DNA of 64,000 nt from JAFGUB01 sp050305515. Lineage in GTDB: Bacteria > Campylobacterota > Campylobacteria > Campylobacterales > Sulfurimonadaceae. The stretch lies in NCBI GenBank assembly GCA_050305515.1, contig JBNLFL010000004.1, forward strand, positions 1 through 64,000. The letters are read 5' to 3'. The notes under the pieces are model-generated. The model worked only from the letters and a program-made list of their open reading frames with translations, searched no databases and was not told where the DNA came from. Of the stretch, positions 1-8,616 are shown one piece after another (positions within the stretch are counted from its first letter, which is position 1; each line of letters begins with the position of its first letter). The position numbers were made by a program, and so were the translations under genes.

Positions 1-54
1 AAGCACAACTTTCGTCTTAAACTCTGCCGAATACTGCTTCCTCTTTCTGCTCAT
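1..54 (-). CDS. IS3-family transposase OrfA, N-terminal fragment
   Basis: The minus strand from 54 reads M-S-R-K-R-K-Q-Y-S-A-E-F-K-T-K-V-V-L and runs off the window. This is the characteristic start of IS3-family OrfA, the helix-turn-helix protein that with OrfB makes the transposase by programmed frameshifting (family knowledge). An SD-like AGGAG lies about 9 bases upstream of the ATG. Only 18 residues are visible, so subgroup and integrity cannot be judged. Confidence 0.8.
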   Translation of the reverse strand, partial: MSRKRKQYSAEFKTKVVL

Positions 55-135
55 AATCTTCACTCCTAAATGCTCTGTAGATTGTAACATTTAGGAAGAT
101 GCCCCTTTAAATCGCTGTCCTGATTTTTGGTGGCA
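1..135 (-). mobile_element. End of an IS3-family insertion sequence
   Basis: The window opens inside an insertion sequence whose transposase is read on the minus strand. Between the orfA start and position 135 lies a short leader. The outermost bases, read on the minus strand from 135, begin TGCCACCAAAAATCAGGACA, which has the 5'-TG start and CCCC/CCACC-AAAAA look of IS3-family terminal repeats. The other end lies outside the window, so the inverted repeat and the target duplication cannot be checked. The element abuts, and has removed the start of, the hydrolase gene on the plus strand. The boundary at 135 is inferred from the terminal CA. Confidence 0.7.
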
Positions 136-1094
136 GTATAATCCATACCCTGCCGCCCCTTGCTTCACTGCGTTTCGATTTCGAGATCAACGGCGTCAAA
201 GCCGTGATTCCCTATGAGAGCAGCCATCCCCTCGATCAGCGCAACAAAAATATTGAGCGTCTGGTGGTGGCCGTACACAGCTCCAATCATGATGCCGTGA
301 TGTATCTGCAAAATACAGGTGCCCTTGCTCGTGAGACGGGTCAGGATGCCGCAACGCTGATTGTGGCACCTCAGATGCTGATCCCATCATTAATGGCTCA
401 AGGCGGTGATCCTGATTATCTCTATTGGGAAGTCTATCCGTTTTGGGGAAGTTCCAAAGCGCGTTACCGGGGAAAAAAAGCTGATGTCAGTGCCTTTGAA
501 GTGACCGATGCACTCATCGGGTCGATTATCGGGAGTCAAAACTTTCCCAATCTGCGAAGTGTGGTGATTTTTGGACACTCCGCAGAAGGGCAGTTTGTCA
601 ACCGTTATGCCGCATGCAGCCGTTTTGAAAGGCACGGTGTTGCCGTGAAGTATGTTGTGATGGCACCTTCGTCATATCTTTACTTCAATAACGAACGCGT
701 TGTCAGGGGAACCGTGGATCGTTTCGCCGTCCCGGGTATCGCTTCGGAGCGTTACAACCGCTGGGGAGCGGGAACGGAGTATCTTTACAGTGTCCATCGC
801 CGTCATGCAATAACGCCGCAAAGTATGCAGGCGCAATATGCGCAAAGTGATGTTACCTATCTTATCGGCGCGCAGGACAACGACCCTGAAAATGCCTCGC
901 TGTCAAAAACGGAAGCTTCCATGTTGCAGGGAAGAGAGCGGCTTGAACGGGCACGGATCTATCACAACTATCTAAAGCACTATTTTGGTGAAAATGTCGC
1001 CGCGCATCATCCCCTGTTTGTTATACCCGCCGCCGGGCATAGCAGTAAGGCGTTGATGTACTCAAAAGAGGGCAGAGCGGCTCTGTTTTTATAA
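136..1094 (+). pseudogene. Alpha/beta-hydrolase-like protein, 5' end removed by IS
   Basis: The reading frame is open from inside the IS end through 1094 and has no convincing start codon: the first in-frame start is a GTG at 204 with no SD. Protein-like sequence already precedes it (F-D-F-E-I-N-G-V-K-A), so the original N-terminus has been lost. The product has an alpha/beta-hydrolase nucleophile elbow, G-H-S-A-E-G, encoded near 571-588, and a late A-A-G-H-S segment near 1030-1045 that could supply the catalytic His. The substrate cannot be told. A shortened protein from GTG 204 would still contain both motifs, so residual function is possible, but the simplest reading is a gene broken by transposition. 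Confidence 0.65.
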
Positions 1095-1096
1095 AT

Positions 1097-1120
1097 CACG
1101 TTCTGATGTGTCAGAACGTG
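1097..1120 (+). terminator. Perfect 10-bp hairpin after the hydrolase
   Basis: CACGTTCTGA and its exact complement TCAGAACGTG flank a four-base loop, 2 bases after the stop codon. The following run is only AGAACTTTT, so it would be a weak intrinsic terminator. It could serve both this gene and the convergent gene ending at 1164. Confidence 0.45.
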
Positions 1121-1163
1121 AGAACTTTTCTTATGCTATCGGGTTGCACGCTTTGCAGGTTTT

Positions 1164-2351
1164 TCAGATACCGTCCGCTTCCGGATGGCTTGGCGGCGGT
1201 GTCTTGGTCTTCCACTGCGGCTGCACCGATTCACGCGCCTTTGCGCGCTGTCTCGCTCCGTAGATGACGCCCCCGATCAGCAGCACCAAAACGGCCGTCA
1301 TCCACGGGCGGTGGGCAAACCATGCAATCATGATGATGCCGCCTCCGAAAATCAGCGTGAGAATGGCAGAAACAAGCGCGCTGCCCGCTCCGACAATATT
1401 CCCCAGAAAAGGAATCACGGAGGCCAGTGTGGCAAGCGGCCCCATAATGAGCAAAAAGCCGATGAACATCAAAAAGAGTCCCAGAACGCGCAATCCCCAT
1501 GCCAGAAGCGTATTTTCGTGTTCCGCCTGGGCAAAAATCGCATCTACCGTGTGCAATCCCGATTTGACAAAGGCAATTTCATTACGGTTGGGCAGGGTGT
1601 GATAGCCGAGTGTCTTCTGCGCACTCTGATCGGCGACGATACTGAAAAGTCCGTCGGGAACAACCGTATAGGTGATACGGACATCGCCCACCTGCGGCGA
1701 AGCGGGATCTTTGCCGACGTAGAGCGCATTGCCCTGCAGCGTAGCAGCGGTTGCGGTCTGAATGCTTTGGGGCTCAAAATCCCTCCATCCGTCGGCTTCT
1801 TTGAGAAGTTCGGGTGCGAGCGTAAAGTCGCCAATCGTTGCCGCAGCGTTGAAACGCTCATCCGAATAGGGAAAGGACGGGTTCCTGTGGTCTGAGGATT
1901 TTTTGAAACCGGCGGAGTTGATGTGCGAACTGCTCCATACGGTATCGTAGCGGTAGGTTTTGATCTCCGTCTCCTTGCCGCCGAGTTCCTGCCTGGTCTC
2001 TTCGCTTACCTGCTCGCGCCACTGATACATGGCAACGTCGCGTTTTAGCATAATCCCCTCTGCGTGTACACCAAACAGCGGATCAACCAGAGTGCCGCCC
2101 TGCAGCGTTCCGCTTAGGTACACCAGCTTGCCGTTGTTCACGGGGTTAAACACAGGCTCGGGAAGGATGATGGTGGCGCTAAGACCCGCATCAAGGGTTT
2201 CGGTACGTTCGACGGTACGCCCTTCGTTCCACCAGATCAGCACCGCAGAGCCGGCGAGCAGCAGCAATCCGAAGAGAATTCCCTTCAGCGACTCGCCCAG
2301 ACGCGAGCCGTAGGAACGGGTAATCGTTTCCGTGTAGATATCGTCGCTCAT
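1164..2351 (-). CDS. TMEM43-family membrane protein
   Basis: This 395-residue protein matches the TMEM43 (DUF1625) family. It has one N-terminal membrane segment (about residues 23-42, ending I-W-W-N-E-G-R), a large soluble domain of about 240 residues, and a C-terminal block of three to four hydrophobic helices (about 290-380). The W-W-N-E-G-R-x-V sequence after the first helix is typical of the family. Bacterial members have no firmly assigned role; eukaryotic TMEM43/LUMA is an inner-nuclear-membrane protein. It starts 2 bases after the AIM24-like gene (TGA-GC-ATG), so the two are almost certainly co-transcribed and probably translationally coupled. Confidence 0.8.
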   Translation of the reverse strand: MSDDIYTETITRSYGSRLGESLKGILFGLLLLAGSAVLIWWNEGRTVERTETLDAGLSATIILPEPVFNPVNNGKLVYLSGTLQGGTLVDPLFGVHAEGIMLKRDVAMYQWREQVSEETRQELGGKETEIKTYRYDTVWSSSHINSAGFKKSSDHRNPSFPYSDERFNAAATIGDFTLAPELLKEADGWRDFEPQSIQTATAATLQGNALYVGKDPASPQVGDVRITYTVVPDGLFSIVADQSAQKTLGYHTLPNRNEIAFVKSGLHTVDAIFAQAEHENTLLAWGLRVLGLFLMFIGFLLIMGPLATLASVIPFLGNIVGAGSALVSAILTLIFGGGIIMIAWFAHRPWMTAVLVLLIGGVIYGARQRAKARESVQPQWKTKTPPPSHPEADGI

Positions 2352-2353
2352 GC

Positions 2354-3139
2354 TCAGCGCTCAAACATGCTGGCGATGCCGCCGAGAACCGAGCCTTCGC
2401 CCTGATCGTGTCCGCCGGTGGAAGGTGCGCTGCGGATGACGCGTTCGGCCAGACGCGAGAACGGCAGGCTTTGCAGATAGACCGTGCCGTGACCGCGAAG
2501 CGTGGCCAGAAAGAGCCCCTCGCCGCCGAAGATCATCGACTTGAGGTTGCCCGCCTGCTTGACATCGAAGTCGATGCCCGGCGTGTAGGCGACGAGGCAG
2601 CCGGTATCGACGAAAATTGTTTCGCCTTTGAGCTCTTTTTTCACGATGGTGCCGCCCGCGTGCAAAAAGGCCATGCCGTCCCCGCGCAGCCGCTCCATAA
2701 TGAACCCTTCACCGCCGAAGAATCCGCGACCGAGCTTGCGGCTGAACGAGATGTCAAGCTGGGTTCCCAGCGCCGCGCACAAAAAGGCGTCTTTCTGGCA
2801 GATGATTTCGTTTTCGTGCTCGGCCATGTCAAGCGCTATAATTTTGCCCGGAAACGGCGCACCGAAGGCAATACGTTTTTTGCCGCTTCCCTTGTTGGTA
2901 AAGTGGGTCATAAAGAGCGATTCGCCCGTAATGACGCGTTTTCCGGCGCTGAGCAGCGTGTCAAAAAAACCGCTGTTGGTGTTGGAACCGTCCCCCATTT
3001 TCGCTTCAAACGCGATACCATCATCCATCCACGACATGGCCCCCGCTTCCGCGATGACCGTTTCGCCCGGATCAAGCTCCACCTCGACAACCTGAAGGTC
3101 GTCTCCCATAATCTCGTAATCGACTTCATGACATACCAT
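2354..3139 (-). CDS. AIM24 / TIGR00266-family protein
   Basis: This 261-residue soluble protein belongs to the AIM24 family (TIGR00266). The N-terminal E-A-G-A-M-S-W-M-D region and the glycine-rich C-terminal segments (G-E-G-L-F-L-A-T-L-R-G-H-G) are characteristic of its beta-rich tryptophan-RNA-binding-attenuator-like fold. No enzymatic activity is established for the family. The start is supported by AAGGAG about 8 bases upstream of the ATG. It is first of a two-gene unit with the TMEM43-like gene, which suggests a shared membrane-associated role; that link is inference. Confidence 0.85.
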   Translation of the reverse strand: MVCHEVDYEIMGDDLQVVEVELDPGETVIAEAGAMSWMDDGIAFEAKMGDGSNTNSGFFDTLLSAGKRVITGESLFMTHFTNKGSGKKRIAFGAPFPGKIIALDMAEHENEIICQKDAFLCAALGTQLDISFSRKLGRGFFGGEGFIMERLRGDGMAFLHAGGTIVKKELKGETIFVDTGCLVAYTPGIDFDVKQAGNLKSMIFGGEGLFLATLRGHGTVYLQSLPFSRLAERVIRSAPSTGGHDQGEGSVLGGIASMFER

Positions 3140-3200
3140 AACAGACTCCTTTAAATTTTGATTTATTGTAACGAAAAATATGACACATAATTGAACCTCG

Positions 3201-4565
3201 CTATTGCAGAAGGTAGTGGATTACCGGAATAAGCGTTGCATTGGCAGATTCCACGGTGACTGTGACAGTTTGAAAATCTTCTTGAGTGGCACCCTGGGCA
3301 ATAAGCTGTACCCGATAAACAGTATCTGCGTTTGGTGCGCTTTTGAAGCGCAGCACGCCGTTGACGATTTCAAAAAGATTACCATCTGCGATATCGGGCA
3401 TAACGTTGAGAGCATACGCATTCGAACTGCTGACAACCGGGCTTAAAACGTTACGCTGGCCGCTTTTTATTGTCACCGTATTGGCTGATGTAAAGCGCAT
3501 ACGTTCGCAATCTTTGCCAAGGTCATAAATTGTCCAGTCATAAACGACGTTGTCTGTCAATCTTTGACGTGCGCTTTCACCGGTGCAGTAGTAGCTGTTT
3601 CCGGCATCGAAACTGAGCCCGCTTTGGGGCGGAAGCTGGCTCCATGCGATCAGCATGGCGTCGTAATTGCTGATAGGAATGGAAGTCCCGTAAAACATGC
3701 TTTCAATATCCTCAACTTTGGAAATATTCCATTGGCTGATATCCTGTCTGAATCCGATAGCTTCATAGAACATGTCATACATGTTAATAACATTGGAAAC
3801 ATTCCACTCTCCAATGTCCTGATTAAACATTGACGCACCCCAGAACATGCCGCAGGTATCGGTCACGTTTGATAGATCCCAACTGCTGATATCCTGATTG
3901 AAAACCGCCGCGTCCTTAAACATATAGGCCATGTTGGTTACGTTTGACACGTTCCAGTCGCCAAGATCCTGATTGAATGCGGAAGCGCCATTGAACATGG
4001 CACTCATGTCGGTTACGGAGGAGACGTTCCAGTCGCCAATATCCGAATTCATATAAGTAGCGTTGTAAAACATGGAACGCATGTTATTAACGAAAGTGAG
4101 ATCAGGCATGTCGGTCGCGTTGATCTCCATATTGCTACAGCCATAAAACGCCATTTCCATGGAGCTCCAAATCTGATCGCCCCACTGATCGACGCTGAGC
4201 AGTTTCGGGGCATCAGACTTGTCTTTGAAAGAAATTTGGGGAAAGGTACCGCGAATGGTTATCTGGTAGGTTCCTGCTTCAGGATAGTCGCAGGTATAAT
4301 CTGTTCCTATCCAGGTATTGCCGGAGTCGGTAATACCATCGCTATTGCAATCTACTTCATAATTGTAGTAGAGGTTCGAAACAATCGGAATGGTAAAGGT
4401 ATATGAGGACGGAGTATATCTAAGCAGAGGTGCCGCCGCGCTTCTGGGTGTTTTGGAGGTGCTTACCGTGATTTTAAAAGAGCTGGTGTCGTCTGCCGCT
4501 GCGGCGCTATAAAAAAACAGACTGCATAAAAGCAATCCTATCGCCTTACATGTAAAAGATTTCAT
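3201..4565 (-). CDS. BspA-type leucine-rich-repeat surface protein
   Basis: This 454-residue exported protein has a signal peptide (about residues 1-24, ending A-A-A-A-D). A PKD-like N-terminal segment is followed by about six tandem repeats of roughly 24 residues (about 125-290) with the core F-N-Q-D-I-x-x-W-N-V-S-x-V-T-x-M-x-x-M-F, the BspA/DUF285 repeat of surface adhesins in many hosts. The C-terminus ends I-P-V-I-H-Y-L-L-Q, resembling the tails of two FG-GAP proteins in this window. It is last in the 12.4-3.2 kb minus-strand gene series and begins 9 bases after the FG-GAP gene. A TTACATGTAA palindrome lies inside the signal-peptide coding region (F-T-C-K). The binding partner is unknown. 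Confidence 0.85.
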   Translation of the reverse strand: MKSFTCKAIGLLLCSLFFYSAAAADDTSSFKITVSTSKTPRSAAAPLLRYTPSSYTFTIPIVSNLYYNYEVDCNSDGITDSGNTWIGTDYTCDYPEAGTYQITIRGTFPQISFKDKSDAPKLLSVDQWGDQIWSSMEMAFYGCSNMEINATDMPDLTFVNNMRSMFYNATYMNSDIGDWNVSSVTDMSAMFNGASAFNQDLGDWNVSNVTNMAYMFKDAAVFNQDISSWDLSNVTDTCGMFWGASMFNQDIGEWNVSNVINMYDMFYEAIGFRQDISQWNISKVEDIESMFYGTSIPISNYDAMLIAWSQLPPQSGLSFDAGNSYYCTGESARQRLTDNVVYDWTIYDLGKDCERMRFTSANTVTIKSGQRNVLSPVVSSSNAYALNVMPDIADGNLFEIVNGVLRFKSAPNADTVYRVQLIAQGATQEDFQTVTVTVESANATLIPVIHYLLQ

Positions 4566-4574
4566 TGCGTCTCC

Positions 4575-7250
4575 TTAATTGAGCAGATACATTATAAGTG
4601 CCGGCGAGGTTGTTGATTTTTTTATCTCTGCCTTATACAAAGAGACACTATTGTCATAGCCACCCATCAGTATATCACCTTTAATCGCAAAGCCCTGAAA
4701 CGCATTGCTGTCGGTGTGTAGTATTTTATGGACTTCGGCGGATTGGGTCGCATCAAAGAGATAGAGATCACCGCCGGCAGTTGTAAGGGCGGTACCGTTG
4801 CTAAAGGCAACGCTTTTTCCAAATCCATCCCAATTTTGAGGCGAAGAATTTTTGTAGATTGTCCCGTTTTGCATGGTTGCACCCCAGCCATAAAGCGGTT
4901 TTTTAAATACAAAGAGCGCTGCATCAACATCGGCACCAAAGACCTGAGGCGCTCCCACAGCCAGGGAATCTCCTTCAAGAGCAACACTCCATCCAAACGC
5001 ACGGTAATCACTGGAGACGGGAGCTCCCTGCAGGGCCGTTTCGCTCATACTGACCCAACCGGATTCCGGCTTTTCATAGATAAAAACCGCTCCTTGACCT
5101 CCAGCAAAGTAGGGTGCACCGATGGCAACGGTATTGCCATCAATAGCAAGGCTTTCTCCAAAATCAGAACCTCCGGCTGAATTTTTTCTGTCGATGGAGG
5201 CATAAAGCAGGGCGGTCTCATAGTGATCTGCATAAACTTCCCAACCTGCTTTTGGGTCGTAGAGATAGACATAGTCCGTCGCATCAACCAGACTGTTTGG
5301 TGCACTGACAATAATAGTATTTCCCGAGATTGCTATACCCTTACCATACTCTTCATTAGCACGATTGTCATGACGAAGAAGATGATGTGTCGGCATCATA
5401 TCGCTCCAGCCATTTTCAGGCTTGACATAGACATAGACATCACCTGCTTCACCGTTACGCTCATCCGCAGCAGCGACGACAATAATATCGCCGCTGATAG
5501 CGACACTGCTACCGAGGTATTCACTCGTTTGGGCACTGTAAGTACTCAAAATGGCTCTCTGCTCAAAGAGCTGTGTTGTGGCATTGCGTTCAAAAACAAA
5601 CGCGGCACCGACTTGCTCTGAGCCGTTGTTGTAGATGGTATCGCCAATAACCAGGGTATCTCCATCCATGGCCATGCTGGTTCCAAAATAGAGCGTTTGA
5701 CCCGTGCTTACCGAAGCGTTAAGAAGTTGTTGTTGCGTAAAACTCTCTGTCTTGATGGCTCCGGCTTCATAAGAGAGATCACTCACACGGATACTGATAG
5801 GATATTGCGTGCTTTGTGTGCCATTGCTTACATGTAAGCGCAGTTTGTAGTGGTTATCTGCCTCGGCATCGTGTGGAGATTCAAAATCGGGCGCGGCTTT
5901 AAAAGAGAGTGCTCCAGTGCTGCTATTGAGGTTAAAGAGTGCTTTATCCGAGCTGTTTAAAAGGGTATAGGTCTGAGTGGCTTCATCTGCCGTTTGCAAA
6001 TCGACAACGTCTTTGGAATTTTCGACATGCGACAGTGCCAACCCCTCTTTGAAAACATAGGCGGCATTGTCGGTTTTGATCAGCATAGCAGTATCATTAC
6101 ACACAGCCAAAGAGCCAAAACTCACACTCCCGGAGCTATTGGTATCGTGTATTTGCGTCGTTTGATTCATATCAACCCAGCCATAGTAGGGTTTGTCATA
6201 AAGATAAACGGTTTTGTTGTAAGAGCCGATGGACAGGGTGTCGTTACAGAAGGTGATGCTGTTTCCAAAAGCGGGTGGCGGCGTTCCATCGAGAGCAGAT
6301 CGGATATCAGAACCTCTCAACACGGCAGTCGGAGTTGAAGCATCAACCCATAAACCGCCGCTTTGTTCATACAGATAGACTTCCCCGCCATAGCGAAAAG
6401 TGGCGCTTGCTGCAATGGTGGTGCCTTTAATGGCAACTCTGGTTCCGAGTCTGAGACTACCTCCTGTTTTTGTCAATTTGGCAAGTTGTATAAAATTGTA
6501 AAATTCATATTTATAAACATAGACGGCTCCGTTATTAGAGTCGGTTCTTGATGCACCGATGACTAAGATATCGTTTTCAAAGGCAAGAGAAGATCCGAAA
6601 AAATCACCTGACATGCCGTTGGAGGGTTCAATAACACGTGCCGGATCACCATCGTCAGCCCAGGAATCGCCAGGTTTCAGATAGCAATAGACGGTGCCTG
6701 TGCTAGAGTATCCGCCCTCTTGATCTCCTACAAAAATATAGTTATTGCTGATGGTCAGGCTTCTTGCGAAACTCCCGGATGCACCATTGATAGACAATTT
6801 CGCCTGTTCGGTCATATCGCTCCATGCCACACCCTGCTTTTCATAAACATAGGCATAAGAGAGGGCTGAGAGATCTTTTTTTGGGGCGCCGACGACAATG
6901 GTGTCACCTAAAATGGCAACGGCTGAAGCGAAGTAGCGCTTTGAGGCGTTGGTGTCGGAAGGCGTGAGTTTCGCCTGATAATCATACTGCATCGTTGCCG
7001 CGTTATACTCATAAATATAGACTGCTCCAAGTGCATCACTACCGTTTCCCTGTGAAGCGATAAGTGCCGTCGTGCCTTCCATAGCGATGTGATAGGCGAA
7101 GCTATTCTCCTGCGGCGCTGCCACATCGGAAGCCGCGATGTTTTGAATCTCCTGATAACTCAGGGTATTGGTTAGTTTGGGTGCTGCAACGCCAAACAGG
7201 CTTACATGTAAGAGTAGGACAAGTGGTACTATCATTAGTTTTTGTAACAT
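4575..7250 (-). CDS. FG-GAP repeat protein with cadherin-like insert
   Basis: This 891-residue exported protein has a signal peptide (about 1-22, L-L-H-V-S-L-F-G-V-A-A). It contains two blocks of FG-GAP/integrin-alpha-type repeats (about 45-400 and 500-860) with recurring I-x-G-D-T-I-V-V-G-A-P and G-A-V-Y-I-Y-E motifs. Between them lies a short cadherin-like segment (about 405-490, S-T-G-A-L-S-F-K-A-A-P-D-F-E). Such beta-propellers are usually surface or periplasmic adhesion/ligand-binding modules. The C-terminus ends S-P-A-L-I-M-Y-L-L-N. Its ATG overlaps the stop of the 65-residue gene by one base (TAATG), implying translational coupling. Confidence 0.85.
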   Translation of the reverse strand: MLQKLMIVPLVLLLHVSLFGVAAPKLTNTLSYQEIQNIAASDVAAPQENSFAYHIAMEGTTALIASQGNGSDALGAVYIYEYNAATMQYDYQAKLTPSDTNASKRYFASAVAILGDTIVVGAPKKDLSALSYAYVYEKQGVAWSDMTEQAKLSINGASGSFARSLTISNNYIFVGDQEGGYSSTGTVYCYLKPGDSWADDGDPARVIEPSNGMSGDFFGSSLAFENDILVIGASRTDSNNGAVYVYKYEFYNFIQLAKLTKTGGSLRLGTRVAIKGTTIAASATFRYGGEVYLYEQSGGLWVDASTPTAVLRGSDIRSALDGTPPPAFGNSITFCNDTLSIGSYNKTVYLYDKPYYGWVDMNQTTQIHDTNSSGSVSFGSLAVCNDTAMLIKTDNAAYVFKEGLALSHVENSKDVVDLQTADEATQTYTLLNSSDKALFNLNSSTGALSFKAAPDFESPHDAEADNHYKLRLHVSNGTQSTQYPISIRVSDLSYEAGAIKTESFTQQQLLNASVSTGQTLYFGTSMAMDGDTLVIGDTIYNNGSEQVGAAFVFERNATTQLFEQRAILSTYSAQTSEYLGSSVAISGDIIVVAAADERNGEAGDVYVYVKPENGWSDMMPTHHLLRHDNRANEEYGKGIAISGNTIIVSAPNSLVDATDYVYLYDPKAGWEVYADHYETALLYASIDRKNSAGGSDFGESLAIDGNTVAIGAPYFAGGQGAVFIYEKPESGWVSMSETALQGAPVSSDYRAFGWSVALEGDSLAVGAPQVFGADVDAALFVFKKPLYGWGATMQNGTIYKNSSPQNWDGFGKSVAFSNGTALTTAGGDLYLFDATQSAEVHKILHTDSNAFQGFAIKGDILMGGYDNSVSLYKAEIKKSTTSPALIMYLLN

Positions 7251-7447
7251 TATTTCTCCTCAATTAAAAATCGAATTTCATACGTGCCGTCATACCCGTT
7301 AATCCGCCCATAGACGTGTTTTCCATCACCGCGGTCGGGGATTTCAAACGAGAGGTTATTGCTGTAGTTGCCCACATTTTTGGCGCAGTAAAGCTCCAGC
7401 ACGTTTTCATAGTTTTTATCGATGCCAAGAATAAATAGTGATTTCAT
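7250..7447 (-). CDS. Small protein: detached copy of the OmpA-protein C-terminal domain
   Basis: This 65-residue protein is nearly identical over its last 50 residues to the C-terminus of the OmpA-family protein at 8617-10179 (both end Y-G-R-I-N-G-Y-D-G-T-Y-E-I-R-F-L-I-E-E-K). Its ATG overlaps the TGA of the preceding gene (ATGA), and its TAA overlaps the ATG of the FG-GAP gene (TAATG). That makes it look like a real, coupled gene rather than debris. The N-terminus (M-K-S-L-F-I-L-G-I-D-K) has no clear signal peptide. DNA identity with the parent is highest at the 3' end (80 identical bases), with several substitutions further up. Function unknown. Confidence 0.6.
   Translation of the reverse strand: MKSLFILGIDKNYENVLELYCAKNVGNYSNNLSFEIPDRGDGKHVYGRINGYDGTYEIRFLIEEK
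7260..7424. repeat. Direct repeat, copy A (partner 8627-8791)
   Basis: Bases 7260-7339 are identical to 8627-8706 (80 bp). The following ~85 bp remain clearly related, with scattered substitutions. The repeat covers the coding sequence for the shared C-terminal domain, so it is a segmental duplication within the gene series. Confidence 0.9.
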
Positions 7448-8607
7448 TTAATCAGGGTAAATGTTGTTGCGAATGCATCGATGTATTTGGCATAAACACC
7501 GGGGCGATCGTTGATCATCCATGCTTTAATCACTTCGCCATCAGCATCAAGATTTAAAATAGTACATGTAAAGGTTCCGGTCGGGGTGGTGATGCGCTCT
7601 GTGCCTTCTAGGGTGTAGGTAATTTTATCCGCATTTTTTTGAGGGACATGGTTAGGCACAAAGGGTGAGAATTGTGACCAACGGTAGAGTCCGCCGTCTT
7701 CCTCTTTGGAGCTAAATGTGTACATGCTGCCAATGGGATTATCAAAAAACGCTTTAGGGTAATCTTCTAGCGTGAATGTAATGTCATCGTCAATTTTTTT
7801 TTGCTCAAATGGGTCAAACCCTTTGCGATGATAGGTGAGTTTCGGATGTTTGAGTGCGTAGGCTTTGATGGATTCTTGCGTCCACGGATAGTCACTTGCA
7901 GCCGCGAGAGAAGGGTTTTTATAGGTAGCGAGGACAAAGCGGGTCTCCCCCATCGTGGCGTGAGCAAGCGTTAGGTGTATGTTATCTTCACTTATTATAA
8001 TGCTGCCGCGTTCGGCATCAAGCAGTAATTTAGGCAAGGTGCCTGAAAACGCTGCTGTTTTTTCGGTGATGATGGCCGGATCAACGGTTCTCTCACTACT
8101 GCCGTAATACTCATAAAGCGTGCCCTCTTTAGAGAGTTTGATAAAACGGTATTTACCCTCTCCCATGCTTAGCTCCGAGCGATAGGCTTGATCGTAATAG
8201 GGAAAGTCTTGCGGTAGAACACGCGCCGCTTTTACAACACTGCCTTTGGGAACAAAACTGAGAATAACCGCAGCGTCACTCTCTCCAACGGCAAAAGCAA
8301 GATCAAGATGCGTGGCATCTTTTAGTGTTGCGCTAATGCCTCTTCTTCCATCTTCAAGACGAAAAGAGCTCTTGGAAATTTGTGTCCAAGTGTTTTTTCT
8401 ACCTTCTAAAACATAGTTGTGATCTTCGCCAATTTCAAGTGCTCCAATCTCATCAACAAAACCTAAAACCATACGGCGCTCTTGCGGATTGAGCTCGCCA
8501 TTCGCCTCTAGTGAGAGCTGCGGGTCCGGCTCCCATGAGCCAGTGGGCGGTGTTGCAAACAAGCTTACATGTAAGGCCAATATTGGAAGTAGTAATCGTA
8601 GTGTCAT
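7444..8607 (-). CDS. Exported protein of unknown function
   Basis: This 387-residue protein starts with a signal peptide (about 1-18, L-A-L-H-V-S-L-F-A-T-P-P) almost identical in its H-region to that of the neighbouring FG-GAP protein; both contain the TTACATGTAA palindrome there. I do not recognise the mature part. It is largely beta/alpha mixed, with one Cys near the C-terminus (T-G-T-F-T-C-T-I-L-N). The last ~150 residues (Y-T-L-E-G-T-E-R-I-T-T-P-T-G-T-F) resemble generic lipoprotein/DUF3108-like beta strands, but this is weak. It lies between the OmpA-family gene and the 65-residue gene with an ATGA overlap, so it belongs to the same translationally coupled set. Confidence 0.7.
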   Translation of the reverse strand: MTLRLLLPILALHVSLFATPPTGSWEPDPQLSLEANGELNPQERRMVLGFVDEIGALEIGEDHNYVLEGRKNTWTQISKSSFRLEDGRRGISATLKDATHLDLAFAVGESDAAVILSFVPKGSVVKAARVLPQDFPYYDQAYRSELSMGEGKYRFIKLSKEGTLYEYYGSSERTVDPAIITEKTAAFSGTLPKLLLDAERGSIIISEDNIHLTLAHATMGETRFVLATYKNPSLAAASDYPWTQESIKAYALKHPKLTYHRKGFDPFEQKKIDDDITFTLEDYPKAFFDNPIGSMYTFSSKEEDGGLYRWSQFSPFVPNHVPQKNADKITYTLEGTERITTPTGTFTCTILNLDADGEVIKAWMINDRPGVYAKYIDAFATTFTLIK

Positions 8608-8616
8608 GGGGTTTCC

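Noticed and set aside
2408..3154. A 248-codon plus-strand frame opposite the AIM24-like gene
   Set aside because: The minus-strand gene has family motifs and a good SD, whereas the plus-strand translation is low in hydrophobic structure and unlike any family.
3700..4100. Regularly spaced DNA repeats that might be taken for a CRISPR array
   Set aside because: They are in frame with the LRR protein and encode its ~24-residue repeats; repeat units differ and spacers are not unique.
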